The notes beneath the pieces were generated by a model that saw nothing but the letters and a program-made list of their open reading frames with translations, did no database searches and was not told the origin of the DNA. Shown here piece after piece: positions 7,547 to 18,791 of a stretch of DNA of 64,000 bases. The stretch is from positions 1,417,001 to 1,481,000 of the forward strand of contig NZ_AP024907.1 in NCBI RefSeq assembly GCF_024347135.1, read 5' to 3'. Position 1 is the stretch's first letter; each line of letters opens with the position of its first letter. This DNA is from Vibrio spartinae (GTDB taxonomy: Bacteria > Pseudomonadota > Gammaproteobacteria > Enterobacterales > Vibrionaceae). Made by a program: the position numbers and the translations under genes.

Positions 7547-9349
7547 TTATGAGGCAGTTTCAGGTGAGGGGGCCGGTGTTGTCGGTAACTGAATGCTGAA
7601 TCGGGCGCCACCCAGCGGTGATGATGAGGCATTCAGTTGGCCTCCCATACTCTGCATAATTTGCTGAGAGATCGACAAGCCCAGCCCAAGCCCATTTTTT
7701 TTGGTGGTATAAAAGGGATCAAACAACTGAGATAACGTTTTATCCCCGAAACCTTCACCGTTATCGTCAATATGAATGGTGAGTTGGCGGTGGTCTTCAG
7801 TCAAGCTGAGAATGATCTGTTTATCAGGACGATCATCAAGTGCCTGAATGGCATTGGTCAAAAGATTAATCAGTACTTGTTCCAAATGAATCGGATTGAT
7901 ATTTAACCAGATGGGGTGTTCCGCAGACTGGATTTCGAAATGGATGAGGTTTGATTTAATTTGTGACTGAATTAATTCTTTGGTCGATAAGAGAATGGGG
8001 TAGAGCTGGACAACAGCCCGCTCATCATGATCTGATTTGCGGGCAAAAGAACGCAATTGGGTGCTGATTTTTGCCATTCTTTCAGTTAGCCCTGAGATGC
8101 GATCCAGATTGTCATCTGCCCGGTCAATTTTACCGCTGGCAAGAAAACGTCGGCCATTATCTGCGAAGCTGCGAATTGCTGCGAGCGGGTTATTCAGTTC
8201 ATGGCTGATACTGGCAGACATTTGTCCAAGCACCGCGAGTTTTGCGGCCTGAATCAACTCATCTTGTGTTTGTCGCAGTCGTTGTTCGGTTTTACTCCGT
8301 TCTTCGATCTCAAGGTGTAGCTTCGCAGTTCTTTCCATCACCAAAAACTCAAGCTTTTGCTTTGCTTCAGACTGAAGTTGCTCAATCTGGCGCAATTTAT
8401 TTTTACGGTGATGAATGAGCAACATAATGAGATAAATAATAGCAAATACCATGCACGAAATGACCACAAAAGCGAAGCTCGTCCAAAAGACCTGAATCTT
8501 CGGTGACAGTACGCGGATATTAAGCGGGATGTTCTTCAAAGGCCGACTGCTGACAATGAAATCGCCTTTGATCCAGCCCTCTCTTGGGTCAATCCATTCG
8601 GTGGTCGCTTGATCCATTTTTCCGAGTAATCCCAGTGATTGTATCGTTTTATCGAGATACTGACGGGAATGAAAGATTTCAGTGCGGATCTCCGGGTCAA
8701 TGAAGGTGACACTTTTGAACAACCATTCTGGCTGGCTTGACATAAAAATAATGCTGTACGGATCGGTGGCAACAAAGTAACTGTTTGTGCTTTTCCAATT
8801 CTCTTCAATCGATGAGAGGTCCATTTTTACCACCACGACACCGAGAATCGTCGCGGCATAAGTCACTGGGTAGGCATAGTAGTATCCGCGTTCACCAGAC
8901 GTTGAGCCCAGCGCGTAGTATTGGCTTTCTTTGCCTTGAGCCGCCACTTGAAAGTACGGGCGCCAATTGAAATTTCTGCCAATAAATGAACGTGTCAGAT
9001 TCCAGTTACTTGCAGCAATCGTATTGCCATGAATATCGAGAAGGTAGGTATCAGAGGCTTTAATCGCATTGTTAACCTGTTCAAGATAGTGATTGGTGAT
9101 ATCGATTTGTGCTGAGTTGCCCACCATCGTTAATGCATCAACCAGTTTTTTATCTTTGGCGAGTAGCTGGGGGATATGGGCGAACTTATCCAGTTTGGTG
9201 ACCACATGACTGGCAAAACGTTCTAACTGTGCTTGATGTTCACTGAGCAAGGTCTGATAGCTATACTGCCACACAAGATGCGCGCCGTATGCTGTTGTGA
9301 GCATGAAAACAACAACAAAAATCACATTGAATCGAAACTTAGATAACAT
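7547..9349 (-). CDS. dctB: C4-dicarboxylate sensor histidine kinase DctB
   Basis: Membrane sensor kinase, 600 aa. One membrane helix near the N-terminus (RFNVIFVVVFMLTTAYGAHL) leads into a periplasmic double PDC/CACHE sensor. This part carries the DctB-type segments NWRPYFQVAAQGKES and ERGYYYAYPV. A second helix lies around residues 300-320, followed by a coiled coil. The HisKA box is SASISHELNNPLAAI, and the ATPase has N (NLLTNAIQAL), G1 (DNGEGFG) and G2 (GLGLGLSIS) boxes. It senses dicarboxylates outside the membrane and phosphorylates DctD. The ATG at 9349 puts the first helix immediately after the start. Confidence 0.92.
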   Translation of the reverse strand: MLSKFRFNVIFVVVFMLTTAYGAHLVWQYSYQTLLSEHQAQLERFASHVVTKLDKFAHIPQLLAKDKKLVDALTMVGNSAQIDITNHYLEQVNNAIKASDTYLLDIHGNTIAASNWNLTRSFIGRNFNWRPYFQVAAQGKESQYYALGSTSGERGYYYAYPVTYAATILGVVVVKMDLSSIEENWKSTNSYFVATDPYSIIFMSSQPEWLFKSVTFIDPEIRTEIFHSRQYLDKTIQSLGLLGKMDQATTEWIDPREGWIKGDFIVSSRPLKNIPLNIRVLSPKIQVFWTSFAFVVISCMVFAIIYLIMLLIHHRKNKLRQIEQLQSEAKQKLEFLVMERTAKLHLEIEERSKTEQRLRQTQDELIQAAKLAVLGQMSASISHELNNPLAAIRSFADNGRRFLASGKIDRADDNLDRISGLTERMAKISTQLRSFARKSDHDERAVVQLYPILLSTKELIQSQIKSNLIHFEIQSAEHPIWLNINPIHLEQVLINLLTNAIQALDDRPDKQIILSLTEDHRQLTIHIDDNGEGFGDKTLSQLFDPFYTTKKNGLGLGLSISQQIMQSMGGQLNASSSPLGGARFSIQLPTTPAPSPETAS

Positions 9350-9846
9350 CGTTGCACTTGCTGTTGAGAAGAGGCTGTGCTTTATTTTACTGGGTTTGTC
9401 CGAAGAACGGTGATAAACGGTTTCGGGAAGAGCGAAAAAGTAAGATCAGGATCTCTTTTTCAATATTTCACAGGGAAAAAGTCGTTTTTCCCTTGAAAAG
9501 GACAATTTTATCCCCAACCTGTCAATCTACGGAGCAATTCGGATAAGATTTTTGCTAGGCAGGAGAATAAATTCTGAGCGTCAGGTATTCGTCTGCTGAG
9601 ATAGACTCGACAGTTGTAGCTCTGGTCGTTAGAATGTCGCGTCTAAAAAGAATGTCCTGAGTCTGATAGGAGCATATCTGGGGTATCTCCTGTTGTGGAG
9701 CGATGACTACTCCACATCACTGCTCACTATTTTATTTCGTTATAGATGTACTCTGAAAGAGTACGGAACATGGATGCAGCCGAGATCAGTGCGATCTAGG
9801 CTCATGATGCTCAGAAGAACTGAGCCAGTTTTGAGGTTTATATAGA
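9350..9846 (+). promoter_or_regulatory. Structured 5' leader region of tig
   Basis: This 497-bp gap has no convincing gene; a 64-codon frame at 9352 lacks family features. From 9668 to 9825 it holds five consecutive hairpins: AGGAG/CTCCT (9668-9691), GTGGAG/CTCCAC (9695-9715), GTACTC/GAGTAC (9748-9764), AGCCGAGATC with GATCTAGGCT (9778-9802, one mismatch), and GCTCAG/CTGAGC (9809-9825). GGCTCA (9799-9804) can instead pair with TGAGCC (9821-9826), which would break the last two. If transcribed, this would be a folded leader ending just before the tig ribosome site. The left part must also contain the dctB promoter. Confidence 0.5.
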
Positions 9847-11151
9847 ATGCAAGTTACTGTTGAAACGCTAGAAGGCCTACAACGCCGTCTGAATATTACT
9901 GTTCCTGCTGCTAACATCGAAGATGCTGTTACAGCAGAACTGCGCAACATCGCAAAAAACCGTCGTTTCGATGGCTTCCGTAAAGGCAAAGTGCCGATGA
10001 AAATGGTTGCTAAGATGTATGGCAAAGCAGTACGTCAGGATATCCTTGGTGAAGTGATGCAGCGTCACTTTATCGAAGCGATTATCCAAGAAAAAGTGAA
10101 CCCTGCTGGCGCGCCGACATTTACTCCTGTTGAAGATGAAGAGAATAAAGACTTAGTTTTTAACGCGACGTTTGAAGTTTATCCTGAAGTTGCGTTGAAA
10201 GGCTTGGACAATATCGAAGTCGAGAAACCAAACGTCGCGGTAAAAGATGAAGATGTGGCAGAGATGCTTGAAACACTGCGTAAGCAGCAAGCAACGTGGA
10301 CAGAAGTAGACGCAGCTGCTGAAGAAGGCAAGCGCGTGACACTTGATTTTGTCGGCACCATTGATGGTGAAGCTTTTGAAGGTGGAAAAGCTGAAGACTT
10401 CGCTCTGGAAATGGGCGCTGGCCGTATGATTCCTGGGTTTGAAGATGGCATCGTTGGTAAAACTGCTGGGATGGAGTTTGAAATCGACGTCACTTTCCCT
10501 GAAGACTACCATGCTGAAAACCTGAAAGGTAAAGCGGCAAAATTTGCAATTAAGATTAGCAAAGTTGAAGAGCGTGAATTACCAGAATTGAACGATGAAT
10601 TCGTCGCGAAATTTGGTGTGAGCGAAGGTGGTATTGAAGCACTTCAAGCTGAAGTTCGTAAGAATATGGAACGCGAGCTCAAGCAAGCTGTGAAACAGCG
10701 TATCAAGCAACAAGCCATTGATGGTCTGGTTAAAGAAAATGACATTGACGTTCCGTCTGCCTTGATCGATCAAGAAATCGAAGTGCTTCGCCAGCAAGCT
10801 TCACAACGCTTCGGTGGCAATCCTGAAGCGGCAGCACAGCTGCCTCGCGAACTGTTTGAAGAACAAGCAAAACGTCGCGTTGTCGTTGGTTTACTTCTGG
10901 GTGAAGTCATCAAAGCAGATGAACTGGAAGCTGATAACGAAAAAGTAAAAGCGTTGATCGAAGACATGGCAACCGCTTATGAAGATCCGCAAGAAGTTAT
11001 GACATATTATGAGCAAAACGAAGAGCTCATGAATAATATGCGTAACGTTGCACTTGAAGAGCAAGCTATTGATGCAATCCTTGCTAAAGCAAAAATTTCT
11101 GAGAAAGATGTAAGCTTCAACGAGCTGATGAATTCTCAGAACGCTGCTTAA
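9847..11151 (+). CDS. tig: Trigger factor, ribosome-associated chaperone
   Basis: Peptidyl-prolyl isomerase and chaperone that docks at the ribosome exit tunnel. The 434 aa show the three domains in order. The ribosome-binding domain covers about 1-115, with the signature [14 protein letters not shown] (GFRxGKxP). The FKBP domain covers about 150-245, including [17 protein letters not shown] and [11 protein letters not shown]. The helical C-terminal substrate cradle follows to [12 protein letters not shown] at 9833-9836 precedes the ATG. It opens the tig-clpP-clpX-lon block. Confidence 0.98.
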   Translation: MQVTVETLEGLQRRLNITVPAANIEDAVTAELRNIAKNRRFDGFRKGKVPMKMVAKMYGKAVRQDILGEVMQRHFIEAIIQEKVNPAGAPTFTPVEDEENKDLVFNATFEVYPEVALKGLDNIEVEKPNVAVKDEDVAEMLETLRKQQATWTEVDAAAEEGKRVTLDFVGTIDGEAFEGGKAEDFALEMGAGRMIPGFEDGIVGKTAGMEFEIDVTFPEDYHAENLKGKAAKFAIKISKVEERELPELNDEFVAKFGVSEGGIEALQAEVRKNMERELKQAVKQRIKQQAIDGLVKENDIDVPSALIDQEIEVLRQQASQRFGGNPEAAAQLPRELFEEQAKRRVVVGLLLGEVIKADELEADNEKVKALIEDMATAYEDPQEVMTYYEQNEELMNNMRNVALEEQAIDAILAKAKISEKDVSFNELMNSQNAA

Positions 11152-11203
11152 TTAGGCAATATGTATCATAGAAGGTTGACTAAAGGTTAACTATTCTGAT
11201 AAC

Positions 11204-11243
11204 AATGGTCCGCATGATGTCCGTCATTCGGACCATTTATTTT
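11204..11243 (+). terminator. Intrinsic terminator or attenuator between tig and clpP
   Basis: AATGGTCCG (11204-11212) pairs with CGGACCATT (11229-11237), followed by TATTTTA. It lies 14 bp before the clpP start, so read-through would be needed for tig-clpP cotranscription. Confidence 0.75.
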
Positions 11244-11257
11244 AGGGATATAAGAAT

Positions 11258-11884
11258 ATGAGCTACCAAGAAAAAAATGAAATGTCGTCAATCATGAACG
11301 CCTTAGTACCAATGGTGGTAGAGCAAACCTCTCGAGGTGAGCGCTCTTACGATATTTATTCCCGTCTGCTGAAAGAGCGTATTATCTTTTTGACCGGTCA
11401 GGTTGAAGATCAGATGGCAAATCTTATCGTGGCTCAGCTCCTGTTCCTGGAATCAGAAAATCCGGATAAAGATATCTTTTTGTATATCAACTCTCCAGGC
11501 GGAAGTGTTGATGCCGGATTGTCGATTTATGATACCATGGAGTTCATCAAACCTGATGTGAGTACAGTATGTATGGGTCAGGCATGTTCTATGGGGGCGT
11601 TTTTATTAGCAGGCGGAACCGCCGGAAAACGTTTCATGCTGCCAAATGCACGTGCGATGATTCATCAGCCGTTGGGCGGTTTTGGTGGTCAGGCATCTGA
11701 TATTCAGATTCATACACAGGAAATTTTGAAGATTAAACAAAAATTGAATGATCTTCTTGCCAAACATACTGGGCAGCCACTGGATGTGATTGAACGTGAT
11801 ACAGATCGGGATAATTTTATGTCTGCGCAGCAAGCTGTAGATTATGGTCTGGTGGATGCAGTATTGACACATCGAGGCAAATAG
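11258..11884 (+). CDS. clpP: ATP-dependent Clp protease proteolytic subunit ClpP
   Basis: Canonical ClpP, 208 aa. It forms the tetradecameric serine-peptidase barrel fed by ClpX or ClpA. Numbering matches E. coli: Ser111 in [11 protein letters not shown], His136 in MIHQPLG and Asp185 in DRDNF. The N-terminal [28 protein letters not shown] region, which forms the axial pore loops, is complete. A short propeptide of about 14 residues is expected to be removed. clpX starts 86 bp downstream in the same direction. Confidence 0.98.
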   Translation: MSYQEKNEMSSIMNALVPMVVEQTSRGERSYDIYSRLLKERIIFLTGQVEDQMANLIVAQLLFLESENPDKDIFLYINSPGGSVDAGLSIYDTMEFIKPDVSTVCMGQACSMGAFLLAGGTAGKRFMLPNARAMIHQPLGGFGGQASDIQIHTQEILKIKQKLNDLLAKHTGQPLDVIERDTDRDNFMSAQQAVDYGLVDAVLTHRGK

Positions 11885-11970
11885 GCTGATAGTGCTCTTC
11901 ATTTGAATAGCGCAATTTGATACAAATTGATATAAACTCAGCATATGGATAAAGGCTAAGAGGTTAGCGA

Positions 11971-13245
11971 ATGACAGATAAAAGCAAAGAGAGTGGTAAA
12001 CTGTTGTACTGCTCTTTCTGTGGCAAAAGCCAACACGAAGTTCGCAAACTGATCGCAGGTCCTTCTGTTTACATTTGTGATGAATGTGTCGATCTATGTA
12101 ACGACATTATACGAGAAGAAATTAAGGATGCACTTCCGAAGAAAGAGTCAACGGCATTACCGACGCCGCATGAGATTCGGGATCATCTTAATGACTATGT
12201 GATTGGTCAAGAGCACGCGAAAAAGGTGCTTGCGGTCGCTGTCTATAATCACTACAAGCGTCTGCGTAATGGTGATAAGACAAGTGAAGGCGTTGAACTA
12301 GGTAAGAGTAATATCCTGCTGATTGGGCCGACAGGTAGCGGTAAAACTTTATTGGCTGAAACACTGGCTCGCTTTTTGGATGTGCCATTTACAATGGCAG
12401 ATGCGACAACACTGACCGAAGCAGGTTACGTCGGGGAAGACGTTGAGAACATTATCCAGAAGCTACTGCAGAAATGTGATTACGATGTTGCCAAGGCAGA
12501 GCGGGGGATTGTTTATATCGATGAAATCGATAAGATCTCACGGAAATCCGAAAACCCATCGATTACACGGGATGTATCCGGTGAAGGGGTGCAGCAAGCC
12601 TTGTTGAAACTCATTGAAGGGACGGTTGCATCGGTTCCGCCTCAAGGTGGCAGAAAACACCCACAACAAGAATTTTTGCAAGTTGATACATCAAAAATCT
12701 TGTTTATCTGTGGTGGTGCGTTTGCCGGACTGGATAAGGTGATCGAGCAGCGAGTCGCGACAGGAACAGGTATCGGCTTTGGTGCGGAAGTTCGTTCCAA
12801 AGATGAAATCAAGACGGTCGGCGAACTGTTTACTCAGGTCGAGCCGGAAGACTTAGTGAAATATGGGTTAATTCCCGAATTTATTGGTCGTCTGCCCGTG
12901 ACAGCAACACTGACGGAACTGGATGAAGCAGCATTGATACAAATTCTTTGTGAACCAAAGAATGCGCTGACCAAACAGTACGGTGCACTTTTCGAACTTG
13001 AAGATGTTGATTTAGAGTTCAGAGAAGATGCATTACGTGCGATTGCTAAAAAAGCAATGACGCGTAAAACAGGTGCTCGTGGATTGCGTTCGATTCTTGA
13101 GGGAGTGTTGTTAGAAACGATGTATGAGTTACCATCGGTTAATGATGTGAGTAAAGTTGTCATTGACGAGGCGGTAATTAATGGTGAATCTTCACCGTTA
13201 CTCATCTATTCTAACAATGAAAATCAGGCCGCCGGTGCCGAATAA
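11971..13245 (+). CDS. clpX: Clp protease ATP-binding unfoldase ClpX
   Basis: AAA+ unfoldase, 424 aa. The N-terminal zinc-binding domain has Cys14, Cys17, Cys36 and Cys39 (CSFCGK and CDEC). Walker A is GPTGSGKT (119-126) and Walker B is IVYIDEIDK. The [11 protein letters not shown] segment contains the IGF loop that docks into ClpP. The sensor-2 region is [10 protein letters not shown]. It recognises and unfolds tagged or regulatory substrates and passes them to ClpP. It is spaced as a clpPX operon and ends in a strong terminator. Confidence 0.98.
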   Translation: MTDKSKESGKLLYCSFCGKSQHEVRKLIAGPSVYICDECVDLCNDIIREEIKDALPKKESTALPTPHEIRDHLNDYVIGQEHAKKVLAVAVYNHYKRLRNGDKTSEGVELGKSNILLIGPTGSGKTLLAETLARFLDVPFTMADATTLTEAGYVGEDVENIIQKLLQKCDYDVAKAERGIVYIDEIDKISRKSENPSITRDVSGEGVQQALLKLIEGTVASVPPQGGRKHPQQEFLQVDTSKILFICGGAFAGLDKVIEQRVATGTGIGFGAEVRSKDEIKTVGELFTQVEPEDLVKYGLIPEFIGRLPVTATLTELDEAALIQILCEPKNALTKQYGALFELEDVDLEFREDALRAIAKKAMTRKTGARGLRSILEGVLLETMYELPSVNDVSKVVIDEAVINGESSPLLIYSNNENQAAGAE

Positions 13246-13264
13246 TTCAGCAAAGTCTCACGAA

Positions 13265-13290
13265 GGAGGTATGATTACCTCCTTTTTTTT
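13265..13290 (+). terminator. Terminator after clpX
   Basis: GGAGGTA (13265-13271) pairs with TACCTCC (13276-13282), with a TGAT loop and eight T residues following. Confidence 0.93.
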
Positions 13291-13298
13291 ATTCTACG

Positions 13299-13327
13299 AT
13301 TGAATCCCATTGTTTAGACCCCATATA
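13299..13327 (+). promoter_or_regulatory. Sigma-32 heat-shock promoter of lon
   Basis: ATTGAA (13299-13304) and CCCCATATA (13319-13327) are 14 bp apart. This closely resembles the sigma-32 consensus CTTGAA / CCCCATNT. It lies 34 bp before the lon start, right after the clpX terminator. Confidence 0.75.
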
Positions 13328-13361
13328 CTGCCATATAGACAGAAGCGGAAGAGAGAAGAAT

Positions 13362-15713
13362 ATGAACTTGGAACGTTCCGAGCGTATAGAGATCCCCGTA
13401 TTGCCACTACGAGACGTTGTGGTTTATCCACATATGGTTATTCCTTTATTTGTTGGCCGTGAAAAATCAATCCAATGTCTTGAAGCTGCGATGGACAATG
13501 ATAAGCAGGTTCTTTTAGTCGCTCAAAAGAAAGCAGAAACGGATGAGCCAGCCATTGATGACTTGTTTGATGTCGGCACGGTCGCGACGATTTTACAACT
13601 CCTGAAATTACCTGATGGTACGGTTAAAGTGCTTGTTGAAGGGCAACAACGTGCACAGGTTGAATCCTTTGTTGAAGGTGATTTTTTCTCTGCGCAAGCT
13701 CGCTACTTAATCACACCTGAACTAGATGAAAAAGAGCAAGAAGTGATTGTTCGCAGTGCGATTAATCAGTTTGAAGGGTTTATTAAGCTCAATAAAAAAA
13801 TCCCACCAGAAGTTTTAACTGCTTTAAATGGCATCGATGAAGCTGCCCGTCTGGCTGACACGATTGCTGCCCATATGCCTTTGAAGCTTGCTGATAAACA
13901 GCAAGTTCTTGAAATTATTGATGTGGTTGAACGTCTGGAATTTTTGATGGGCCAGATGGAATCTGAAATTGACTTGCTACAGGTTGAGAAGCGTATTCGC
14001 AACCGAGTGAAAAAACAGATGGAAAAATCCCAGCGGGAGTATTATCTGAATGAGCAGATGAAAGCGATTCAGAAAGAGCTGGGAGAAATGGATGATGCGC
14101 CTGACGAATTTGAGACACTGAAGAAGAAAATTGAAGATTCGAAGATGCCTCAAGAAGCGCGTGAAAAGACCGAGCAGGAGCTCCAGAAACTGAAGATGAT
14201 GTCGCCGATGTCTGCTGAAGCAACGGTAGTTCGGAGCTATATCGATTGGATGGTGAATGTTCCTTGGTCGAAGCGTTCGAAAGTGAAAAAAGATCTGGCG
14301 AAAGCTGAAGTGGTTTTAAATGAAGATCACTATGGGTTGGAACGGGTGAAAGAGCGCATTGTCGAGTACCTTGCAGTTCAAAATCGTATTCAGAAATTAA
14401 AAGGTCCGATTCTTTGTTTAGTCGGTCCTCCGGGCGTTGGTAAAACATCTCTGGGGCGTTCGATTGCAGCCGCGACTGGGCGAAAATATACCCGGATGGC
14501 ATTGGGTGGGGTTCGCGATGAAGCTGAAATCCGTGGCCATCGCCGCACCTATATTGGTTCGTTGCCCGGTAAGCTGATACAGAAAATGTCCAAAGTCGGT
14601 GTAAAAAACCCACTATTCCTCTTGGATGAGATTGATAAAATGTCATCGGATATGAGAGGGGACCCATCATCAGCATTGCTTGAGGTGCTTGACCCTGAGC
14701 AAAATAACGCATTTAACGATCACTATCTGGAAGTCGATTATGATCTGTCTGATGTGATGTTCGTAGCGACCTCAAATTCAATGAATATTCCCGGCCCACT
14801 TCTTGACCGAATGGAAGTGATTCGTCTCTCGGGATATACCGAAGATGAAAAGTTGAATATTGCCAAACGTCATCTGGTTTCTAAACAGGTTGAACGAAAT
14901 GGTTTGAAACAGTCAGAAATTGAAATTGATGACTCCGCAATCATCGGTATTATCCGGTACTACACCAGAGAAGCTGGTGTCCGGAATTTAGAACGGGAAA
15001 TTTCAAAAATTTGCCGGAAAGCCGTGAAGCAAATTTTGTTGGATAAAGATATCAAGCTGGTGACTGTTACGCAGGAGAACTTGAAAGAATTCTTAGGCGT
15101 ACAGCGTTTTGATTACGGTAAAGCGGAAGAAAGTAACCGTATTGGCCAAGTGACAGGTCTTGCTTGGACAGAAGTCGGTGGTGATCTGTTAACCATTGAA
15201 GCACAGTCTATGGTTGGTAAAGGAAAACTGACGCAGACCGGTTCGTTGGGCGATGTCATGCAAGAGTCGATTCAAGCGGCAATGACCGTGGTTCGCTCGC
15301 GCGCAGAAAAACTGGGGATCAATAGTGATTTCCACGAAAAACGCGATATCCATGTGCACGTCCCTGAAGGTGCGACACCAAAAGATGGTCCCAGTGCTGG
15401 TACGGCAATGTGTACCGCTATCGTGTCTTGTCTTACAGGTAACCCTGTGAAAGCTGATGTTGCCATGACCGGTGAAATTACATTACGGGGTGAAGTCTTA
15501 CCGATTGGTGGTTTGAAAGAAAAATTGCTTGCCGCTCATCGGGGGGGAATAAAAACCGTTTTGATCCCGAAAGATAATGAACGGGATCTGGAAGAAATTC
15601 CTGAGAATATCATCGCTGATCTGAAAGTCATTCCTGTGCAATGGATTGATGAGGTTCTCACCGTGGCTCTAGAGCGCGCTCCGTTAGGGGTTGAGTTTGA
15701 GTCTCAAAAATAG
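13362..15713 (+). CDS. lon: ATP-dependent protease Lon
   Basis: Soluble AAA+ serine protease that degrades misfolded and regulatory proteins. The 783 aa contain the N-terminal LON substrate domain ([20 protein letters not shown]), a coiled-coil region and an AAA+ module. Walker A is GPPGVGKTS (near 356) and Walker B is [10 protein letters not shown]. The C-terminal protease domain has the Ser/Lys dyad in [11 protein letters not shown] and [10 protein letters not shown]. The ATG follows AAGAGAGAAG. Expression is probably heat-inducible through the promoter at 13299-13327. Confidence 0.98.
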   Translation: MNLERSERIEIPVLPLRDVVVYPHMVIPLFVGREKSIQCLEAAMDNDKQVLLVAQKKAETDEPAIDDLFDVGTVATILQLLKLPDGTVKVLVEGQQRAQVESFVEGDFFSAQARYLITPELDEKEQEVIVRSAINQFEGFIKLNKKIPPEVLTALNGIDEAARLADTIAAHMPLKLADKQQVLEIIDVVERLEFLMGQMESEIDLLQVEKRIRNRVKKQMEKSQREYYLNEQMKAIQKELGEMDDAPDEFETLKKKIEDSKMPQEAREKTEQELQKLKMMSPMSAEATVVRSYIDWMVNVPWSKRSKVKKDLAKAEVVLNEDHYGLERVKERIVEYLAVQNRIQKLKGPILCLVGPPGVGKTSLGRSIAAATGRKYTRMALGGVRDEAEIRGHRRTYIGSLPGKLIQKMSKVGVKNPLFLLDEIDKMSSDMRGDPSSALLEVLDPEQNNAFNDHYLEVDYDLSDVMFVATSNSMNIPGPLLDRMEVIRLSGYTEDEKLNIAKRHLVSKQVERNGLKQSEIEIDDSAIIGIIRYYTREAGVRNLEREISKICRKAVKQILLDKDIKLVTVTQENLKEFLGVQRFDYGKAEESNRIGQVTGLAWTEVGGDLLTIEAQSMVGKGKLTQTGSLGDVMQESIQAAMTVVRSRAEKLGINSDFHEKRDIHVHVPEGATPKDGPSAGTAMCTAIVSCLTGNPVKADVAMTGEITLRGEVLPIGGLKEKLLAAHRGGIKTVLIPKDNERDLEEIPENIIADLKVIPVQWIDEVLTVALERAPLGVEFESQK

Positions 15714-15742
15714 TGATATACAGCAAAAATAACTAAAAGTTT

Positions 15743-15781
15743 ACGCTGATTAGCATAAAAAGGCTTGTCAGCGTTTTTTTT
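15743..15781 (+). terminator. Terminator after lon
   Basis: ACGCTGA (15743-15749) pairs with TCAGCGT (15768-15774), followed by eight T residues. The long loop makes it somewhat less certain. Confidence 0.75.
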
Positions 15782-15904
15782 GGAGGCCATAGTTACTGAC
15801 TATGGCTTAAGCCCTGATACAACAAGGCTTTAAGCCATTTTTCGGACTTAATGGAACAAAAATCACCTTTAAATATAACGATAGGTGAAGAAAGGGGAAT
15901 CACA

Positions 15905-16177
15905 GTGAATAAAACACAATTAATCGATAAAATTGCGTCAGATGCTGAAATCTCTAAAGCGTCTGCGGGCCGTGCTCTTGATGCATTCATAGATGCAGTG
16001 GGTGGTACACTCGAGTCTGGTGAGCAAGTTGCTCTGGTTGGGTTTGGAACATTTAGTGTTCGTACTCGCGCAGCCCGTACTGGCCGTAATCCGAAAACAG
16101 GGGATGAGATTCAAATCCCTGAAGCAAAAGTACCTGCTTTCAAAGCTGGTAAAGCACTGAAAGACGCGTGTAACTAA
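15905..16177 (+). CDS. hupB: DNA-binding protein HU-beta
   Basis: Nucleoid-associated HU subunit, 90 aa. The frame from GTG 15905 gives the standard N-terminus [19 protein letters not shown]. The HU signature follows: [19 protein letters not shown], with the conserved Pro at the tip of the DNA-binding arm. AGGGGAA precedes the GTG, and the length matches the family exactly. An 18-residue upstream extension in the same frame is rejected. HU-beta binds and bends DNA without sequence specificity. Confidence 0.97.
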   Translation: MNKTQLIDKIASDAEISKASAGRALDAFIDAVGGTLESGEQVALVGFGTFSVRTRAARTGRNPKTGDEIQIPEAKVPAFKAGKALKDACN

Positions 16178-16425
16178 TTTAGTTGCACAGAATTTTGCTA
16201 ATTGAGGCAAAATTAAGTCAAACGTTTTGAAAATATGCGCATCGTAGTGATGCGCATTTCTTTTTTCTGATATTATCGCGTCATTCGCTTTGAATTTAGT
16301 TGGTTCTGAAAACTATCAATGGTGAAAGTTTTTTGATGATGAAAATCATTGATTTCCGAAAGGTTGTTTTGAGAAACAGAGTATTTATTGAGTAAGTGGC
16401 CATTAAGCCGGAGAATGATTAAATT

Positions 16426-18279
16426 ATGATGGATCGGTTGCGCGAGGGTGTGAATAGCATCGCGATTAAGATTATCCTTGGATTGATAATCTTATCATTT
16501 GTATTTGCGGGAGTCAGTAGCTACCTTGTCGGTGGTGGTAATGATGCAGCAGCAAAGGTTGGAGGCACAAAGATAAGCCGGGCAGAATTCGAACAAGCTT
16601 ATCAAAATGAGCGGAACCGGATGCAATCACAATTAGGTGATTACTTCTCGAACCTGCTTGCTGATCCGAGTTATGTGGCATCTTTCCGCCGTTCTGTATT
16701 AGATAAAATGGTGAATGATGTTCTACTTGAACAACATGCTGAAGCATTGGGCTTAAGAATTAGTGATAAACAGGTTCGTCAGGCCATTGTAGACATGCCG
16801 CAATTCCAGTCAGACGGCAAATTTGATCAGGATATTTATCAAACTGCATTGCGTCGGGCTGGTTTTTCTCCTGATTCTTTTGCGGCATTCCTAAGAAGTG
16901 ATTTAGTCCGTAACCAACTTCTGGCAGCGGTTCAATCGAGCGACTTTACTTTAGATGGTGAAGTCGATGCTCAGGCCACATTATTTGCGCAGAAGCGAGA
17001 AATCAGAACGATTACACTTGCAACGGATGATTATGCGAAGAAGATTCAACTCAGTGATGATGATTTGAATGCATATTATAAATCTCATGAAGACAATTTC
17101 ATGCGACCAGAGCAATTTAAAATCTCCTACCTTGAGCTTTCAGCGGACAAATTGAAGTCATCAATCAAAGTTACTGATGATGAGGCTGAGAAATATTATC
17201 AGGATCATGCAGACCAATATTCAATCAAAGCACAGCGTAAAGTCAGTCATATTCTGGTGAATGATGAGAAACAGGCGGATGCTTTATTAAAACAACTGAA
17301 AGAAGGTACTGATTTCTCAAAACTGGCGAAAGAGGATTCTCAGGATCCGGGAAGTGCTAGTAAGGGCGGTGAGCTGGATTGGTTTGAAAAAGGTGTCATG
17401 GATCCTGCGTTTGAAAAGGCGGCATTTGCGCTGAAAAAAGTAGGTGACCTCTCTGGTGTTGTGAAATCGAATTTTGGTTATCACATCATCAAGCTGGATG
17501 CAATGAAACCAGCTCAAGTGAAACCTTTCTCAGAAGTTAAAGACGATGTGATTGCATCGATTCGGGATGAGCGGGCACTTGATCGTTTTTATCAATTACA
17601 GAATGATCTTGAAAAAGTCGCTTTTGAAAGCCCTGATTCTCTGGATGAAGCGGCTAAAACTGTTCAAGAGAAGGTTCATACCACTGATTTTGTGTCGTTG
17701 ACGGATTTACCAGAGATTCTGCGTGCTGCACCCGTTCAGAAAGCGTTAGATAACCCAGAAGTCAAAAACGAAGGTTTGAACTCTTCTGTGGTTGAAGTGG
17801 CACCTGAAGATGTTGTGGTTGTTCGTATTGAAGAGCGTCGCCCAGAAACATTATTGCCTTTCGATACCGTGAAAGCGCAGGTTGTTGAGGCGCTGTCTAA
17901 AGTGAAGGCTGAACAGCAAACAGAAGCGATTGCTGAAAAAGTGCTGGCTGGTTTAAAACAGGGTGATATGACAGCACTTGAGAAAAACCAGCTCAAATTT
18001 GGTGAATTAACGATGATTGATCGGCGTTCACCGTTGGCACGGTCCGTCTTTGCAATGCAAAAACCACAAGAGGGTCAGCCTGTTTACGGACAGACGAAAG
18101 ATCGTCAAGGAAGCATTGTATTAGTCGAGTTAACGAAGATTGAATCGACAACGGATAAGCAATTAACCCAGCAATTGGCTGTCCAGATGCAACGTTTGAC
18201 TCGTCAACAGGATCTCACCGGTCTCTTGAAGATCTTAAGAGAGCAAACCGATATCGAGTATTATCTTGCGGCTCAGTGA
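16426..18279 (+). CDS. ppiD: Periplasmic folding chaperone PpiD
   Basis: Inner-membrane-anchored SurA-like chaperone that works near the Sec translocon. The 617 aa begin with a short cytoplasmic tail and one membrane helix (about 15-35: IKIILGLIILSFVFAGVSSY). A SurA-N-like chaperone region and a parvulin domain at about 265-360 follow (AQRKVSHILV, DPGSASKGGELDWF, VKSNFGYHIIKL). The C-terminal part completes the chaperone cradle. Start is ATG 16426 or the adjacent ATG 16429. The position after hupB is the usual vibrio and enterobacterial order. Confidence 0.95.
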   Translation: MMDRLREGVNSIAIKIILGLIILSFVFAGVSSYLVGGGNDAAAKVGGTKISRAEFEQAYQNERNRMQSQLGDYFSNLLADPSYVASFRRSVLDKMVNDVLLEQHAEALGLRISDKQVRQAIVDMPQFQSDGKFDQDIYQTALRRAGFSPDSFAAFLRSDLVRNQLLAAVQSSDFTLDGEVDAQATLFAQKREIRTITLATDDYAKKIQLSDDDLNAYYKSHEDNFMRPEQFKISYLELSADKLKSSIKVTDDEAEKYYQDHADQYSIKAQRKVSHILVNDEKQADALLKQLKEGTDFSKLAKEDSQDPGSASKGGELDWFEKGVMDPAFEKAAFALKKVGDLSGVVKSNFGYHIIKLDAMKPAQVKPFSEVKDDVIASIRDERALDRFYQLQNDLEKVAFESPDSLDEAAKTVQEKVHTTDFVSLTDLPEILRAAPVQKALDNPEVKNEGLNSSVVEVAPEDVVVVRIEERRPETLLPFDTVKAQVVEALSKVKAEQQTEAIAEKVLAGLKQGDMTALEKNQLKFGELTMIDRRSPLARSVFAMQKPQEGQPVYGQTKDRQGSIVLVELTKIESTTDKQLTQQLAVQMQRLTRQQDLTGLLKILREQTDIEYYLAAQ

Positions 18280-18310
18280 TAAGCCGGATGTAATTGATAT
18301 GTTTGTTGAG

Positions 18311-18336
18311 ACGGGCTACTTTTGTAGTCCGTTTTA
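18311..18336 (+). terminator. Terminator after ppiD
   Basis: ACGGGCTAC (18311-18319) pairs with GTAGTCCGT (18324-18332) through a TTTT loop, with one mismatch, then TTTAA. Confidence 0.75.
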
Positions 18337-18378
18337 ATTTATATCGGTCAGTATCGTATTTTTAACAGGCTTCGCTAG

Positions 18379-18723
<345 letters not shown>

Positions 18724-18791
18724 TGGCGGCCATTGCTCGGATAAAACAATTCGGATAAAACAGTGCTTATTGATGATCGATTTATATGTAA

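Noticed and set aside
9352-9546. 64-codon frame opposite the dctB promoter
   Set aside because: It starts 3 bp from the divergent dctB start, has no ribosome site and a random-looking product.
10153-10512. 119-codon minus-strand frame in tig, with further nested frames
   Set aside because: Antisense shadow of a highly biased gene; no features of its own.
13915-14712. 265-codon open frame antisense to lon
   Set aside because: It is a shadow of lon codons on the other strand; the product has no recognisable domain and is rich in Ser, Pro and His, as expected for an antisense frame.
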